Position numbers and translations under genes: made by a program. The notes beneath the pieces were generated by a model. The model was given only the letters and a program-made list of their open reading frames with translations, searched no databases and was not told where the DNA came from. From NCBI GenBank assembly GCA_964035545.1, contig OZ037773.1:4819251-4883250 (forward strand): 64,000 nucleotides of DNA. Reading direction: 5' to 3'. The DNA comes from Bugula neritina. Lineage: Eukaryota > Bryozoa > Gymnolaemata > Cheilostomatida > Bugulidae. Positions 45,263 to 55,937 of the stretch are shown here, piece after piece. Positions within the stretch are counted from its first letter, which is position 1, and each line of letters starts with the position of its first letter.

Positions 45263-47840
45263 CTGCATAATGAGCGGACACCTAGGAGTAAAGAAAACCA
45301 CTGATAGAGTGCTTTCCAACTTCTTCTGGCCAGGACTAAACGGAGATGTCGTACGTTTCTGTCAATCATGTGACATTTGCCAGAAGACGGTGAAAAAAGG
45401 CTCAGTCATGAAAGTTCCAGTACAGGAAACTCCACTAATTGACACCCCATTCAAGAGATGTGCAATAGACCTAATCGGACCAATTAACCCTCCAAGTGAG
45501 AAAGGACACCGCTACATCCTAACTTTAGTTGACTATGCTACAAGATACCCTGAAGCTACACCATTGAAGAATATTGACTCAGCTACTGTAGCTGAAGCGC
45601 TGCTTGACATATACAGTCGTGTTGGGATACCAGAGGAGGTGATAAGCGACCAAGGAACTCAATTCATCTCGGATTACATGAAAGAGTTTACCAGATTACT
45701 TGACATGCGACAACTTCCTACCTCACCATACCATGCAATGGCCAATGGACTTGTGGAAAAGTTCAACGGAACCCTCAAGAGTATGTTAAAAAAGTTGTGT
45801 GCTAAAGAGCCAAGACAGTGGCATCGGTTCATCAATGCGGCTCTATTTGCATATAGAGAAGTCCCACAGGAATCAACAGGCTTCGCCCCATTCGAGTTAC
45901 TCTATGGAAGAACTGTGCGTGGACCAATGTACATCCTGCGACAACTTTGGACAAAAGAAGACACTGCCGATGAAATCAAGACCTGCTATCAACATGTTTT
46001 TGAATTGAGAGAGCGTTTAGATGACATGATGGAAATGGCACTAGCTTCGCTAAAAGACAGTCAAAAAAGATACAAACACTATTTTGACAAGAAAGCTAAG
46101 CAGAGAGACTTCAGACCTGGTGACAAAGTGCTCATTCTTTTACCTACGGATGGAAATAAATTGCTGATGCATTGGCAAGGACCATTCAATATTGAGGAGA
46201 AAGTCAGACTGAATGACTACATTATCAACATTAGAGGCAAGAGGAGAACATACCATGCCAACATGCTGAAGAAATATTTTGAGCGGGAGACACCTACCGA
46301 CTCTATGACTGTTGGAGCTGTAATGACTTTAGATGCTGCTGGTACTGGAATTATTGATCATGATGAGGAAAGAGAAGAAGGCCAAGATGATTTGTTGGAC
46401 CTGTACAGTAAGAAACAGCAGACAGAAACAAGCAAAGATGTTATTCTGGGTGAAGAGCTGGAGAATCAGCAAAGAAGACAGCTGGAGGAGTTACTAAGAA
46501 AGTTTGAAGGTATCTTCAGTGACTTGCCAGGAAATGCAACGGGAATAGAACATTCTATCGAGCTCACGACTGATGAGCCAGTGAAATCCAAACCATATGG
46601 ATTGCCCTACAGGGTAAGAGAAACTCTCAAGGCGGACATCGAGGACATGTTGAAGATGGGTGTTATTCGGCCATCTACCTCTCCCTACGCCTCACCAACG
46701 GTGATAGTAAAGAAGCCAGATGGAAGCAACAGGATTTGTATAGACTATCGCAAACTAAACCGAGTCACAGTATTCGATCCTGAACCAATGGTGAAAACAG
46801 ATGACGTTTTCAGAAAGCTCAGTAAAGATAAATACTTTACCAAACTTGATTTATCCAAGGGATACTGGCAAATACCAGTGAAGAAAGAAGATATTCCTAA
46901 AACTGCATTTGTGACACCCGATGGACATTATGAATTCATCAAGATGCCATTTGGGATGGTTAACTCTGGAGCGACACTGGTGAGAGGGTTGAGAAAACTT
47001 TTTGTAAATCTGAAAGGAGTGGACAACTACATTGATGACATTCTAGTGCACACGGAAAGTTGGGAAGAACACGTTAAAATGCTAACAGAAGTTTTCAGCC
47101 GACTTGCCACAGCTGGACTTACCGTTAGACCAAGTAAATGTAGAGTAGGAGGAACAAACATGGAGTTCATCGGACATAAACTTTACAGGGGTGAAATCAA
47201 ACCAATGGATGACAACATTGAGAAAATTAGGGCTGCGCCAAGGCCAACCAATAAGACGCAAGTGAGATCGTTCATTGGACTTACTAGTTACTACAGAGAA
47301 TATATACCTCATTATTCAACTATAGCGAGTCCACTAACAGATTTAACAAAGAAGGGAGAACCAAAGAAAGTCAAATGGCAGGAACCACAAGAGAAGGCGT
47401 ACACCACCTTAAAAACAATGCTGACAAGTGCACCAATTTTAAAATTGCCAGATGTACACAAACCGTTTGTGCTAAGGACGGATGCATCAGATGTTGGGCT
47501 AGGGGCAGTGCTGATGCAGCCTCAGGATGGAAAGCTGTTCCCTGTGAGTTACGCAAGTAGGAAATTACTAGACCGAGAGAGAAACTACTCAGCCATAGAG
47601 AAAGAATGCTTAGCTGTGGTATGGGCGGTCAAGAAATATCTACAGTATTTATATGGTGTGGAGTTCGTGCTGCAGACTGATCACCAACCGCTGGTGTACA
47701 TCAATCAGGCCAAATTTGAGAACAGCAGAGTGATGAGATGGGCTATGTATTTACAGAACTTCAGAATCAAGGTGGAGTCAATTAAAGGAAAGGACAATGT
47801 TGGAGCCGATTATCTAAGCCGAATTGACTCAGAATTTTAA
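45207..47840 (+). CDS. Pol polyprotein with integrase before reverse transcriptase and RNase H
   Basis: 877 codons, +1 relative to gag and overlapping it by 56 bases. Order: integrase zinc-binding module (H18, H25, C55, C58), integrase core with D88, D148 (SDQGTQF) and E184 (NGLVEKFNG) in the D-D-35-E spacing, a GPFNIEEKVRLNDY C-terminal module with no chromodomain, an acidic linker (about 370-415), then reverse transcriptase from about residue 420. RT motifs include GVIRPSTSPYASP, RICIDYRKLN, KLDLSKGYWQIPV, PFGMVNSGATL and the catalytic YIDD near 607-612. RNase H follows: TDASDVGLGA, IEKECLAVVWAV, TDHQPLVYI and NVGADYLSR. All motif residues are present. The first seven or so residues come from gag DNA read in another frame, so the ATG may be incidental and expression would need a frameshift or re-initiation. 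No protease precedes the integrase. Confidence 0.93.
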   Translation: MKLLPNCSLRKEVLQKAHDCIMSGHLGVKKTTDRVLSNFFWPGLNGDVVRFCQSCDICQKTVKKGSVMKVPVQETPLIDTPFKRCAIDLIGPINPPSEKGHRYILTLVDYATRYPEATPLKNIDSATVAEALLDIYSRVGIPEEVISDQGTQFISDYMKEFTRLLDMRQLPTSPYHAMANGLVEKFNGTLKSMLKKLCAKEPRQWHRFINAALFAYREVPQESTGFAPFELLYGRTVRGPMYILRQLWTKEDTADEIKTCYQHVFELRERLDDMMEMALASLKDSQKRYKHYFDKKAKQRDFRPGDKVLILLPTDGNKLLMHWQGPFNIEEKVRLNDYIINIRGKRRTYHANMLKKYFERETPTDSMTVGAVMTLDAAGTGIIDHDEEREEGQDDLLDLYSKKQQTETSKDVILGEELENQQRRQLEELLRKFEGIFSDLPGNATGIEHSIELTTDEPVKSKPYGLPYRVRETLKADIEDMLKMGVIRPSTSPYASPTVIVKKPDGSNRICIDYRKLNRVTVFDPEPMVKTDDVFRKLSKDKYFTKLDLSKGYWQIPVKKEDIPKTAFVTPDGHYEFIKMPFGMVNSGATLVRGLRKLFVNLKGVDNYIDDILVHTESWEEHVKMLTEVFSRLATAGLTVRPSKCRVGGTNMEFIGHKLYRGEIKPMDDNIEKIRAAPRPTNKTQVRSFIGLTSYYREYIPHYSTIASPLTDLTKKGEPKKVKWQEPQEKAYTTLKTMLTSAPILKLPDVHKPFVLRTDASDVGLGAVLMQPQDGKLFPVSYASRKLLDRERNYSAIEKECLAVVWAVKKYLQYLYGVEFVLQTDHQPLVYINQAKFENSRVMRWAMYLQNFRIKVESIKGKDNVGADYLSRIDSEF

Positions 47841-47874
47841 GTAGTTAGGAGAAATGATCAAGATAATTTCTCTT

Positions 47875-47886
47875 AGAATGGGGGGT
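47875..47886 (+). other. Polypurine tract
   Basis: agaatggggggt immediately before the 3' LTR is the expected position of the plus-strand primer. Confidence 0.75.
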
Positions 47887-48438
47887 TGTCACAAATTCTG
47901 AGTGTACATATACCTATAAATAGACTTACCGGGTTTTTCCTAATGATTATACAGGAATGTTCATAAATATTCTAGACTAATCAAAGAGATGGGTCATTGT
48001 TCATTATTACTGTTTTCATTAGTCATGTTAACTACTGCCCAGCAATGTAAACAAGGTATTGCGCAATAATTGCGAAATAACCATGGAAATTCCAATGTTT
48101 TGTTTTGTTTTGATTTTCTATAAATAGTAGTGGCATGTGGGGAATGTTTCCTACTAGAATCTTCTATACTGGAATGCTTGAGAATGTTCTAGAGTTTTTT
48201 GTTTACTATAAATACTGAGGCAGTTGTGTTTACAGTTCAGTTCCTTTTTATAAGTTCATTCTCAGAGTTCATTTTTATACATTCATCTGTGCATATCTCA
48301 CTAGAGAAATAAAGTCTACTTATATCCACAACTCTATTTATTCACAACTGGATTAGCAAGCTGTATACTACTTGTCTATACACTTCTGACTACCAGACTT
48401 TTCGAACTCGTCACACTGCTACCTACAGTTTTGTGACA
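47887..48438 (+). repeat. 3' LTR of the Gmr1-type element
   Basis: Same 552-bp sequence as 43937-44488 by line-by-line reading. It is followed by the acagt target duplication. Confidence 0.95.
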
Positions 48439-50249
48439 ACAGTAATAGCAACACTAATAATATTCAAGTATATTCTTTCCTATTTTACTTTGTTTTAAAG
48501 AATCAAGATTTACACCACACATAAATAAAATGTTTGGTGTATCTTCATTAAGATAAAGAGCATCAGTGGGTCGATGTTTTTACCTACAATTTCTATTCAT
48601 AAAATGACTTTAGCTAAATAAGAAATTAAGTCAAGTCTAAGCATATCATATTATATAATCTCAATTGGGAATATTAAAAATGACCAAAGTTGCAAAAGGA
48701 AGAAAAACAGTTCTCAAAGTCTAAACAATATTTGCTTCCTTATGTCTGTAATAAAATAGAAGTTGTTATATATAGCTCATTATAGGCATCTTGACCAAAT
48801 TTTGTTTTTAACTTTCTGTAGTTTCTATATACTTTTCACTTAAAATTGGGTTATCAATTGAAATTATTGAAATATTTACTGCAAGTATGAAAAAAATGGA
48901 GTAGCATTGTATTATCTGAAATGATATTTTGATGATTTATTTTTCTCATTAATGCTACTGAATAATGTGCTCCTCATATTTTACATCCTTTTCCCTATTT
49001 GTCTACACTACAACATACATTTGTGATAGATCTGTATATTATTCTAGCTGGCAGCTGGCTGGCATGCAAGATGTAAAATATTTTAAACAATTAAATGTAG
49101 TAAAGCATTTTTGGTCTTATACTCTTATTACCAGATTACCATATTTACCAACAAGATTTATGCATACACCCCTTAAGAATTAATTTGTAATGCTGGCTCA
49201 CTCGCTAGTGGCATTGCCATTACGCTTAGTACTTCTGTGGCACGGCATTAGTCTTAGTATCTGTTTCATTTGTTTCTCAACTGCTAACATGTTTAAGAGC
49301 TGTGTCTTAATAATATGATATATCTATTAAAAGATGCATGTTTTAAATTGTTTAATAACCACTTTTACTAATCTATTGTTGTAGTTTTGTGCACTACTAA
49401 GTGGAGTGTTACTGTATACACAAGCTTTTACTGCATATTTAACTAGGAGGTTATGCGAAGAATCGAAATAGTTGCAGTTTGTAAAGAACTGTATTGGAAA
49501 TCTAATAAGATACAATCGAAACCATTAATAGTAGCAAAGAAATACAATATAGAAAACAGTTACACAGGGTTATCTTAATCTATTTGATAGTTATTCTCCA
49601 ACTGAGGCTTGGCTCTGGAGAGAGCTGTTTATATCCAAGGGATTGGTCCTGATTGGCCAGTGTAGAGCTCCGGCGGTATTGCCGTATAGGGATTGACGCG
49701 GTGCTGCATGGGATCCTGGCATCACTATCGGAGTTGTAGTCTTTTGGAACTTTTATGCCTCATAATACAATACAAGTACTTATAGGTAAGGGGTACTGCA
49801 TGGGGTATCTTCTCACAGCTACTACACCATTAACATTTTTAATATAATGAAAAAATTGATCGTAAGTTGAATCAAATATTGTATTCTTTCAACACAACTA
49901 CATTTAAAACAACACTCATACAGAAAACGTCTTCAGCTTCAAATCTGGTAAAGGCTGAAGTGATCACGATAAAAAAGTAACTGGTACTCATATCTGTTTT
50001 CAAAGTTTATATACAGCTGCTATCAAACCCCTTAAGGTTCTTGCTGGCTGTCAATACACTAATAATTATAGAAAAGCCTTAACTCAAATAAACAAAAATT
50101 AAAATATAATTCAGAATGCCTATCGATTTTAGACATGTATTTCCTTCTTCATTTAAATAATAAAGCTTCTAACAGATAGATCTTAATTTTATACAATGAT
50201 ATTACAACGTATTTACTGTGAGAAGTCATTCCTAGTAATCTGCATGTAG
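48439..50249. other. Intergenic DNA between the LTR element and receptor G3
   Basis: No gene recognised. A GC-richer block at about 49605-49760 (containing ttggtcctgattggcc and ctccggcggtattgccg) stands out from its AT-rich surroundings and may be an old mobile-element fragment. Confidence 0.45.
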
Positions 50250-51225
50250 CTAGGTATGATTCACTTGTGGGGTGACAGCATTGCTTGGTTTGCATTTGAG
50301 TAATTTCTTGAGACGTTGAATGTAGGAAGGATTCAAATAAATAAACAGAATGACATTTAGAGTTCCATATAATCCCTGGATTATGAAAGCACTTACGTCA
50401 ATTAATTTAGTTTTGTTCTCTGGCAGCTTGTCTAGTTTTTTTTGCTATCATAGCAATGATTGGCGGAAAGAATGACAAGTAAAACAAGATGCTTGTAAGC
50501 AACACATATTTTGCTGCCTTCTTAAGTTCTTCATCTTCTGCAAATTGAGTTGCTCTGCGAGACATTCGTTTTAGTTCCACACCCACTTTACCAAGAGTTA
50601 CTATGGTTATCACAGCAGGTGCGCCAAAGAGTGGGAGCTGAACGGCAGTTGTCAGTGGAGTCTGGTTGGAGAATGTGAGGCCAAAATCATTGACGCAGAA
50701 ATTTAATAAATACAAGGACTTTATAATCACTGAAATCACAAAGCTGACAATCCAGATGATGATGTAGCCAACTGCCAAGTGTTGAACGACTTTGTTGGTT
50801 GCATATTTGAATGGTGTGCAGATTGCAACATACCTTTCATAACTTGCTAAAGCGAGAACAGAATTTCGAATTATCATGGATATAAAAGTTGGAATTGCAA
50901 TTCCCAATAGAAGCATTTTGGAGGCATCTTCCTGCTGATCCAAAATGAAAAGTTTCAGTGAACAATCCATTTGTATAATAAGCATTAAACTAGCAAAAAT
51001 ATCAGAGGAGCCGATATTCATCAGAGTCCAGAAATACTTGGTACTTTTCAATTTCTTGATAGAAAATAGTACAATAATGTGTAAAATGTTTACCAATATT
51101 GTCACCGAACTGATGCCCACGATAGCCTTTGACCCAGTTTTGTAGCCACATACTTCTGTAATAATTGTCGAGTTAAAACACAGAAGATCACTGTTTGCTG
51201 TTCCACTGGATTTAGTCAAATTCAT
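50250..51225 (-). pseudogene. Class A 7TM receptor G3, one-base frameshift before TM7
   Basis: Closest to G2. From ATG 51223-51225 the frame is intact through TM6 (KYVLLTSILFYLSFFPPIIAMIAKK) and then breaks. On the coding strand the A-run after GC has eight A (near 50440) where the G2 counterpart has seven of the form gcgaaaaaac. This puts the next codons out of frame and to a stop at 50407. Beyond the break the original frame continues cleanly through TM7 (gttccatataatccctgg block) to a stop at 50250-50252, with the usual C terminus ending TPQVNHT. Total length is 975+1 bases. Either this is a very recent pseudogene, an allele, or a homopolymer error in the assembly. SYERYVAICTPF and the loop-3 sequence are unchanged. 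Confidence 0.85.
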
Positions 51226-53256
51226 AGCTCCTTGATCGAGTGGCAATAAAATCTTTCAGAACAAATTTTGCTTGTAAAGAGATGAACCATGGAAATATGT
51301 GTTTATGTTGCATAGTATAATATTAAATTCTATTAAACACATATTGCTTTGAATAACAGATACGTATTAAAATATCAATATACTAAGTAATTATATTCTT
51401 GTAACTTAAAAGTCATGAAGAAATGTCAACATAGTTACTGTATACATGTCTTTTTCCGGTTTATTTTGTCACCTTGCAATATTGTTGTTTTATACATAGC
51501 TGTACTATGTAAAGTTTAATTATAACATTGTATGTGACAGATATAATGTATATCATAAAGATCTCATTATAATAAGTAATTATATATGCCATTCATTTGA
51601 AAGTTTGCTGGGCTATTATGTAATATTTTAAAATAGATATTGTATGGATGTCAAATGTCAATGTCAAAACTTTTCAATATTTAAGATATTAGGAATATTT
51701 ACAATTACTTTGTGCCATCAGCTACTCAAGCAATTTCTTACTTCTATAACAGGCAAATAATGGTTAAGCTGTCAACTTAGATTGGGAGTTACATTTTTGA
51801 TGAATGTTTATAGTCTTGCATTGCATTTTAGCTAGTTGAAATTACTGGTTCACACCTGAAATAAAATAATCAGTTACAGTAAATGTTTTTTTATGAACAT
51901 CAACATTTTTCCTGTCTTGGAAAGTGAAGACATTGACCAGAATATTATCTGAATTAAATAAAATAATATTTTATTGAGGAAAAATAAAAATTCGAAGATC
52001 CGCTGATTTTGATTATTTATAGGCCATGCAAGTTACCAAAATTATTTAAAAGTGTACATTATTTTGTAATAAAGAAAGCCAATGAAAAGTCTTTCAATGG
52101 TATAACTATAACCCAGTAAAAAGCTGTGCCGGTGCTTTTGGGTAATTAATAATGCACTGGCTATAATACTACGTGACATGTACACAGCACGAATTCTTTT
52201 AAATTGCAATAAGCCTGTTACAAAATTGTTAATTAGCATGTTTTATTATAAATTTATTTTAATTTCTGGTAATATTAAAAGATACTATATACAAATCAAC
52301 CAAAATTGTGTGAATTTGAAGAAATTAAACAGAATCCAATCAATAAGACCTCCTAAACTCTAACACTGATATAAACAAAAATTATCATGAGAGATTTACA
52401 TATTTACAGTAAAGAAAAAGCATTTTATACACGTGAACTTTTTATATAAATAAGAAAAGTGCTAGAAATTAAAAAAAAATGTGTAATGGTGCTACAACAT
52501 ATTTATGTAATGATTCCTATTTATTATCTGCATACAAATAAGTTGTAAACAATTAAATTATTAAACTTTTAAAAACTTCCAATATTAAAAATTACTTAAA
52601 ATATTGGCAATGCCTAGGACTTTGTACCGTTAGCTGACAAATTTTTTTTTCTATAATATTTATGAAAATAGCTATTTACCTTTGCAATTAGTTTAAGTTC
52701 TAAAAATTTTTTATTCAGAATTGTAATTATTACTTATAGCAGTGTAAAGATTTAAATTTCATGCGGCTTTTTCAAAAAAAATTCTGCTTCACTCAGCAAT
52801 TTATATAATATCAATAAAAATTTTATTATCATGAAAAAAATTGTCATGATTAAAAAGGATAAAATGCAAGCTGCATGAATGTGATTTATTTAATGTGCAC
52901 AAAGTCACATTGGTTATTATAGAGTTTGAGAGTTTCACGTGTTCTTTGAGCTTGCTTTCTTAAGAATATTTGCAGTTAGAAGTCGTCTTCTTAGTGTCAG
53001 CTCCTACATCTTATAATACTGATGATAATATATAGAAACGACTTGTGCAACTCCCTTTTATTGTGCATAAAACTCATTAAGACTAATCAACTAAATATTA
53101 CCTAGCAAAATAATGAAGAGTTTGTTGTTTTTTACCTCAAAATATGATGGAAAACTTGCTAGAATACACATGTATATATAAATCTATATTTTGGGAATTT
53201 GATTTTATGTTTCCATGCAAACTGTACTTTTAACTACCATTTCCATGATAATGTAG

Positions 53257-53480
53257 GGGGAGCACCCATGGCCTAAAGATTAGAACGTTTATGCTTAGCA
53301 AATGGCAATTTAGTCAATAGTTCATAAACCGGACAAAGGATATTGGTGATGTTAAGAAGAGCATCCAGTTATAATTACTCCTGTGCCCTATCTGGATAAA
53401 TCTTTAGCCCGATTTAACAAAAAGCCTTTTTAATCAGGATTTTCTCACAGGGATGGCGACTATAAACCTGCGTGAGTTTT
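53257..53480 (+). repeat. tRNA-derived SINE, full copy with target duplication
   Basis: The 224-bp element has a decayed tRNA-like head (cccatggcctaaagattagaacg) and the family body (agagcatccagttataat, tagcccgatttaaca, agggatggcgactataaac). The exact 16-base word ttccatgataatgtag lies on both sides (53241-53256 and 53481-53496), which fixes the borders and shows retrotransposition. Confidence 0.9.
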
Positions 53481-53740
53481 TTCCATGATAATGTAGACGA
53501 AACATTTTAGATCTTGCTTGTTTTACCAACATGCTCATAGAATCAATACTATAGATGTATCAATAGTTTATAAATAATTAGTAAAGCTGCGATACAACAT
53601 CCCCTATCTCTAGTACACACTCTTATATACCCATCATGCGTAATATTGATAACCACACAGGCTGCACCTGAACCAAACTCTGTATGGCTATATAGCTAAA
53701 TTGACTCAGTTTGTACGTAGTTGTGCTCTCTTTGCATGCC

Positions 53741-53880
53741 GGAGGGGAGGGGTGGAGTGTGCTGAGGGTGGAGTGTGCTGGGGGTGCAGTGTGCTGGGGG
53801 TGGAGTGTGCTGGGGGTGTATGTGGTGGGGGTGCAGTGTGCTGGGGGGGGGGGGAGTGTGCTGGGGGTGCATGTGGTGGG
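53741..53880 (+). repeat. G-rich minisatellite
   Basis: Tandem units near gtggagtgtgctggggg (about 16-17 bases) with a run of ten G. Several G-runs of five or more on one strand make G-quadruplex formation likely. Confidence 0.9.
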
Positions 53881-54378
53881 GATTATAATTGGTTAGCCAT
53901 CAATTTCAAATTGTTATGTAAAGTCATCAAATTTTTTTTACTTTTGATCAGAACCAGTTAGCTCAGTGTAATTATTTTAATTAGCCCCATACACAGTACT
54001 ATAAGATTGATTGAATGTATTGATTGAATATTGTATAGACTTTGATTATAATTATAAATTAATCCCAACTCACTATAATAATTATATACAGTAATGGCAA
54101 AACTAATAATTAATAGTTAAAGCTTATTCATTCCTATTTTGCTAGGAAATTATTACAAGAATATGCTACTGCATGGTGCTTGTTTGTCTGCCTTCAACTA
54201 TTCCATTTAAAAATGAAAGTGTTACTTAAATCATTTGTCAACCTATCTGCTCTTTAAAAAAATAAGTTTAATTGCTAAATCACTTGAATTAGTTGACACT
54301 GCTTGTTTATTATTATAAAGTGTAATATTGAGTTTATATGGCTATATCTGAATTCTATATTACTTTTGAAAAATAATT

Positions 54379-54460
54379 GCCTCCACTGGGATTCGAACCC
54401 AAGGCCTCTGCTATATATGAATATATAGCACCTTTCCATATTAGAGTAATATTGTTATTG
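54379..54460 (-). other. tRNA-like sequence (probable pseudogene or SINE head)
   Basis: On the minus strand a perfect box B (gggttcgaatccc) is followed by agtggaggca, like a tRNA 3' acceptor strand. The 20-base self-complementary gctatatatgaatatatagc sits where the anticodon arm would be. A matching 5' acceptor strand (gcctcc) is not found, so a functional tRNA is unlikely. Confidence 0.4.
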
Positions 54461-55937
54461 CAATACCCCGCAATCCTTACCTTTACATTGATCACTCCTG
54501 CCACACCATAATGCCTTCTTCTCTCTTTACTGCACATCCCCTTCTCTCCAGTACACACTCTTATATACCCAGAATATTTAAACTTGTAGAGTTAGATGCT
54601 AGCTATTGTATAACCACACATGGCACGCCCCACATTCTATATTGCTATAACAAAATCGACTTTTTCCATAGTTTTGCTCTTATTGCATGATAAAGGGAAT
54701 AAATGGATAGCAATCTATTCAAATTGCACCTATAATATTAGCATTACTAACTGCTTTACTTCTATAAAATCTTCTACTTCTACTGTGAAATCTATGAAAA
54801 TATAAACTGATTGGCAAAATATTATCAAGAAATTTTCCATAAAAGTGTTGATGATAAATTTAATTAATTTCTGGAACTTCATACTAAATTTCATTTTATA
54901 AAAAAACTAGATACATAAATCTATATCCACTGCTTTTAATATTTTAGTATATGAACATATAGATGAACACTCTATAGTTTACATGATTTAAGACAGTAAA
55001 CGTTTTATAAATTTGTTATTCATTCAAGTTAGCATAATAGCTTGAAAATATATTTTTATAGAAAAAATTTGACTGGCATTGAAATGAATCTAGAAAACCT
55101 TTAACGTGATATATGCATTACATTGCCATTATCACATAATGAGCAGTCTTGGAAACACCGTGATATAGCAGCAAAGATGTGTTGCTATGATTTGCTCAAT
55201 GCTGGCATGCTTTTAATATAACTATACCAATGTAATTTATTTTTATAGGTTCCTAAGTAATATTTCAGACTGCTCTATTTCATATGATTTTAGGTGAATA
55301 GAAAGGAGTTATATATATATATACTAAGTATACGCCTTGTCTATAAGGTTATATATAAGGTGCAGGAAGTAAGAAAAGCCCATGTTCTAGTCTTCTAAAA
55401 TACAAATGTAGCAAAACCAGTTATGTCCTTAGCAGATTTGATCCATTCCTCAAACCAAAAATTATCAGGAAAATTAAAGAACTTGCGCTATCTAAGTTTC
55501 TTTACTACTTTATACATAACTGTATATTACATGCTTATAGTACGGACACAGTTACTGCAGGTACTCACTAATGATGAGAATTATAGTCAAATTATAAAGT
55601 GCTATAATTTAACAACAATAATTATTTTATTGCATATTCTAATAATAAAAAATAGATCAAAATTATTAAAAAAAAACATATTTTCAATGCAACTTCATAA
55701 AACAACATTTAACAACCTTTGAAAGTTAACCTGTTAAAAATATTAATTATCACACAAATATGCTTTAATTCATAAATTCAAGTACACAATATATAAAATA
55801 TGCAGTGCTTTTTACCATTACACATAATTTACCTCTTTTATGAATATCAAGTCTTAAAGGTTAGAGTTATAACTTGCATGTACAATGACAGTACAATATA
55901 TTTTCTGTAAAGAGTCAGTCTTAGGATCTACATGTAG

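Larger units (their letters stand above)
43937..48438 (+). mobile_element. Gmr1-type Ty3/gypsy LTR retrotransposon, recently inserted, with gag/protease deletion
   Basis: Two 552-bp LTRs (43937-44488, 47887-48438) read as identical, begin TGTCAC and end GTGACA, and ACAGT occurs on both outer sides (43932-43936, 48439-48443). A tRNA-Pro-type primer-binding site follows the 5' LTR and a G-rich polypurine tract precedes the 3' LTR. Inside are a short gag-like frame (44585-45262) and an overlapping pol frame (45207-47840) with integrase first and reverse transcriptase/RNase H second, the order known from Gmr1-group gypsy elements rather than canonical Ty3/gypsy. There is no zinc knuckle and no aspartic protease. 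Identical LTRs and undamaged frames imply a very young insertion. Confidence 0.95.
51226..55937. other. Intergenic DNA between receptors G3 and G4, with relics of the duplicated unit
   Basis: No coding gene recognised. About 52490-52560 (gctacaacatatttatgtaatg onward) resembles the 3' flanks of G2 and G3, yet no receptor frame precedes it. The segment 52100-53070 shares short blocks with 57000-57700. A SINE, a G-rich minisatellite and a tRNA-like sequence are listed separately. Confidence 0.45.

Noticed and set aside
53701-53961. Gly/Cys/Val-rich frames of 61-86 codons
   Set aside because: They run through the G-rich minisatellite and show repeat-driven composition.
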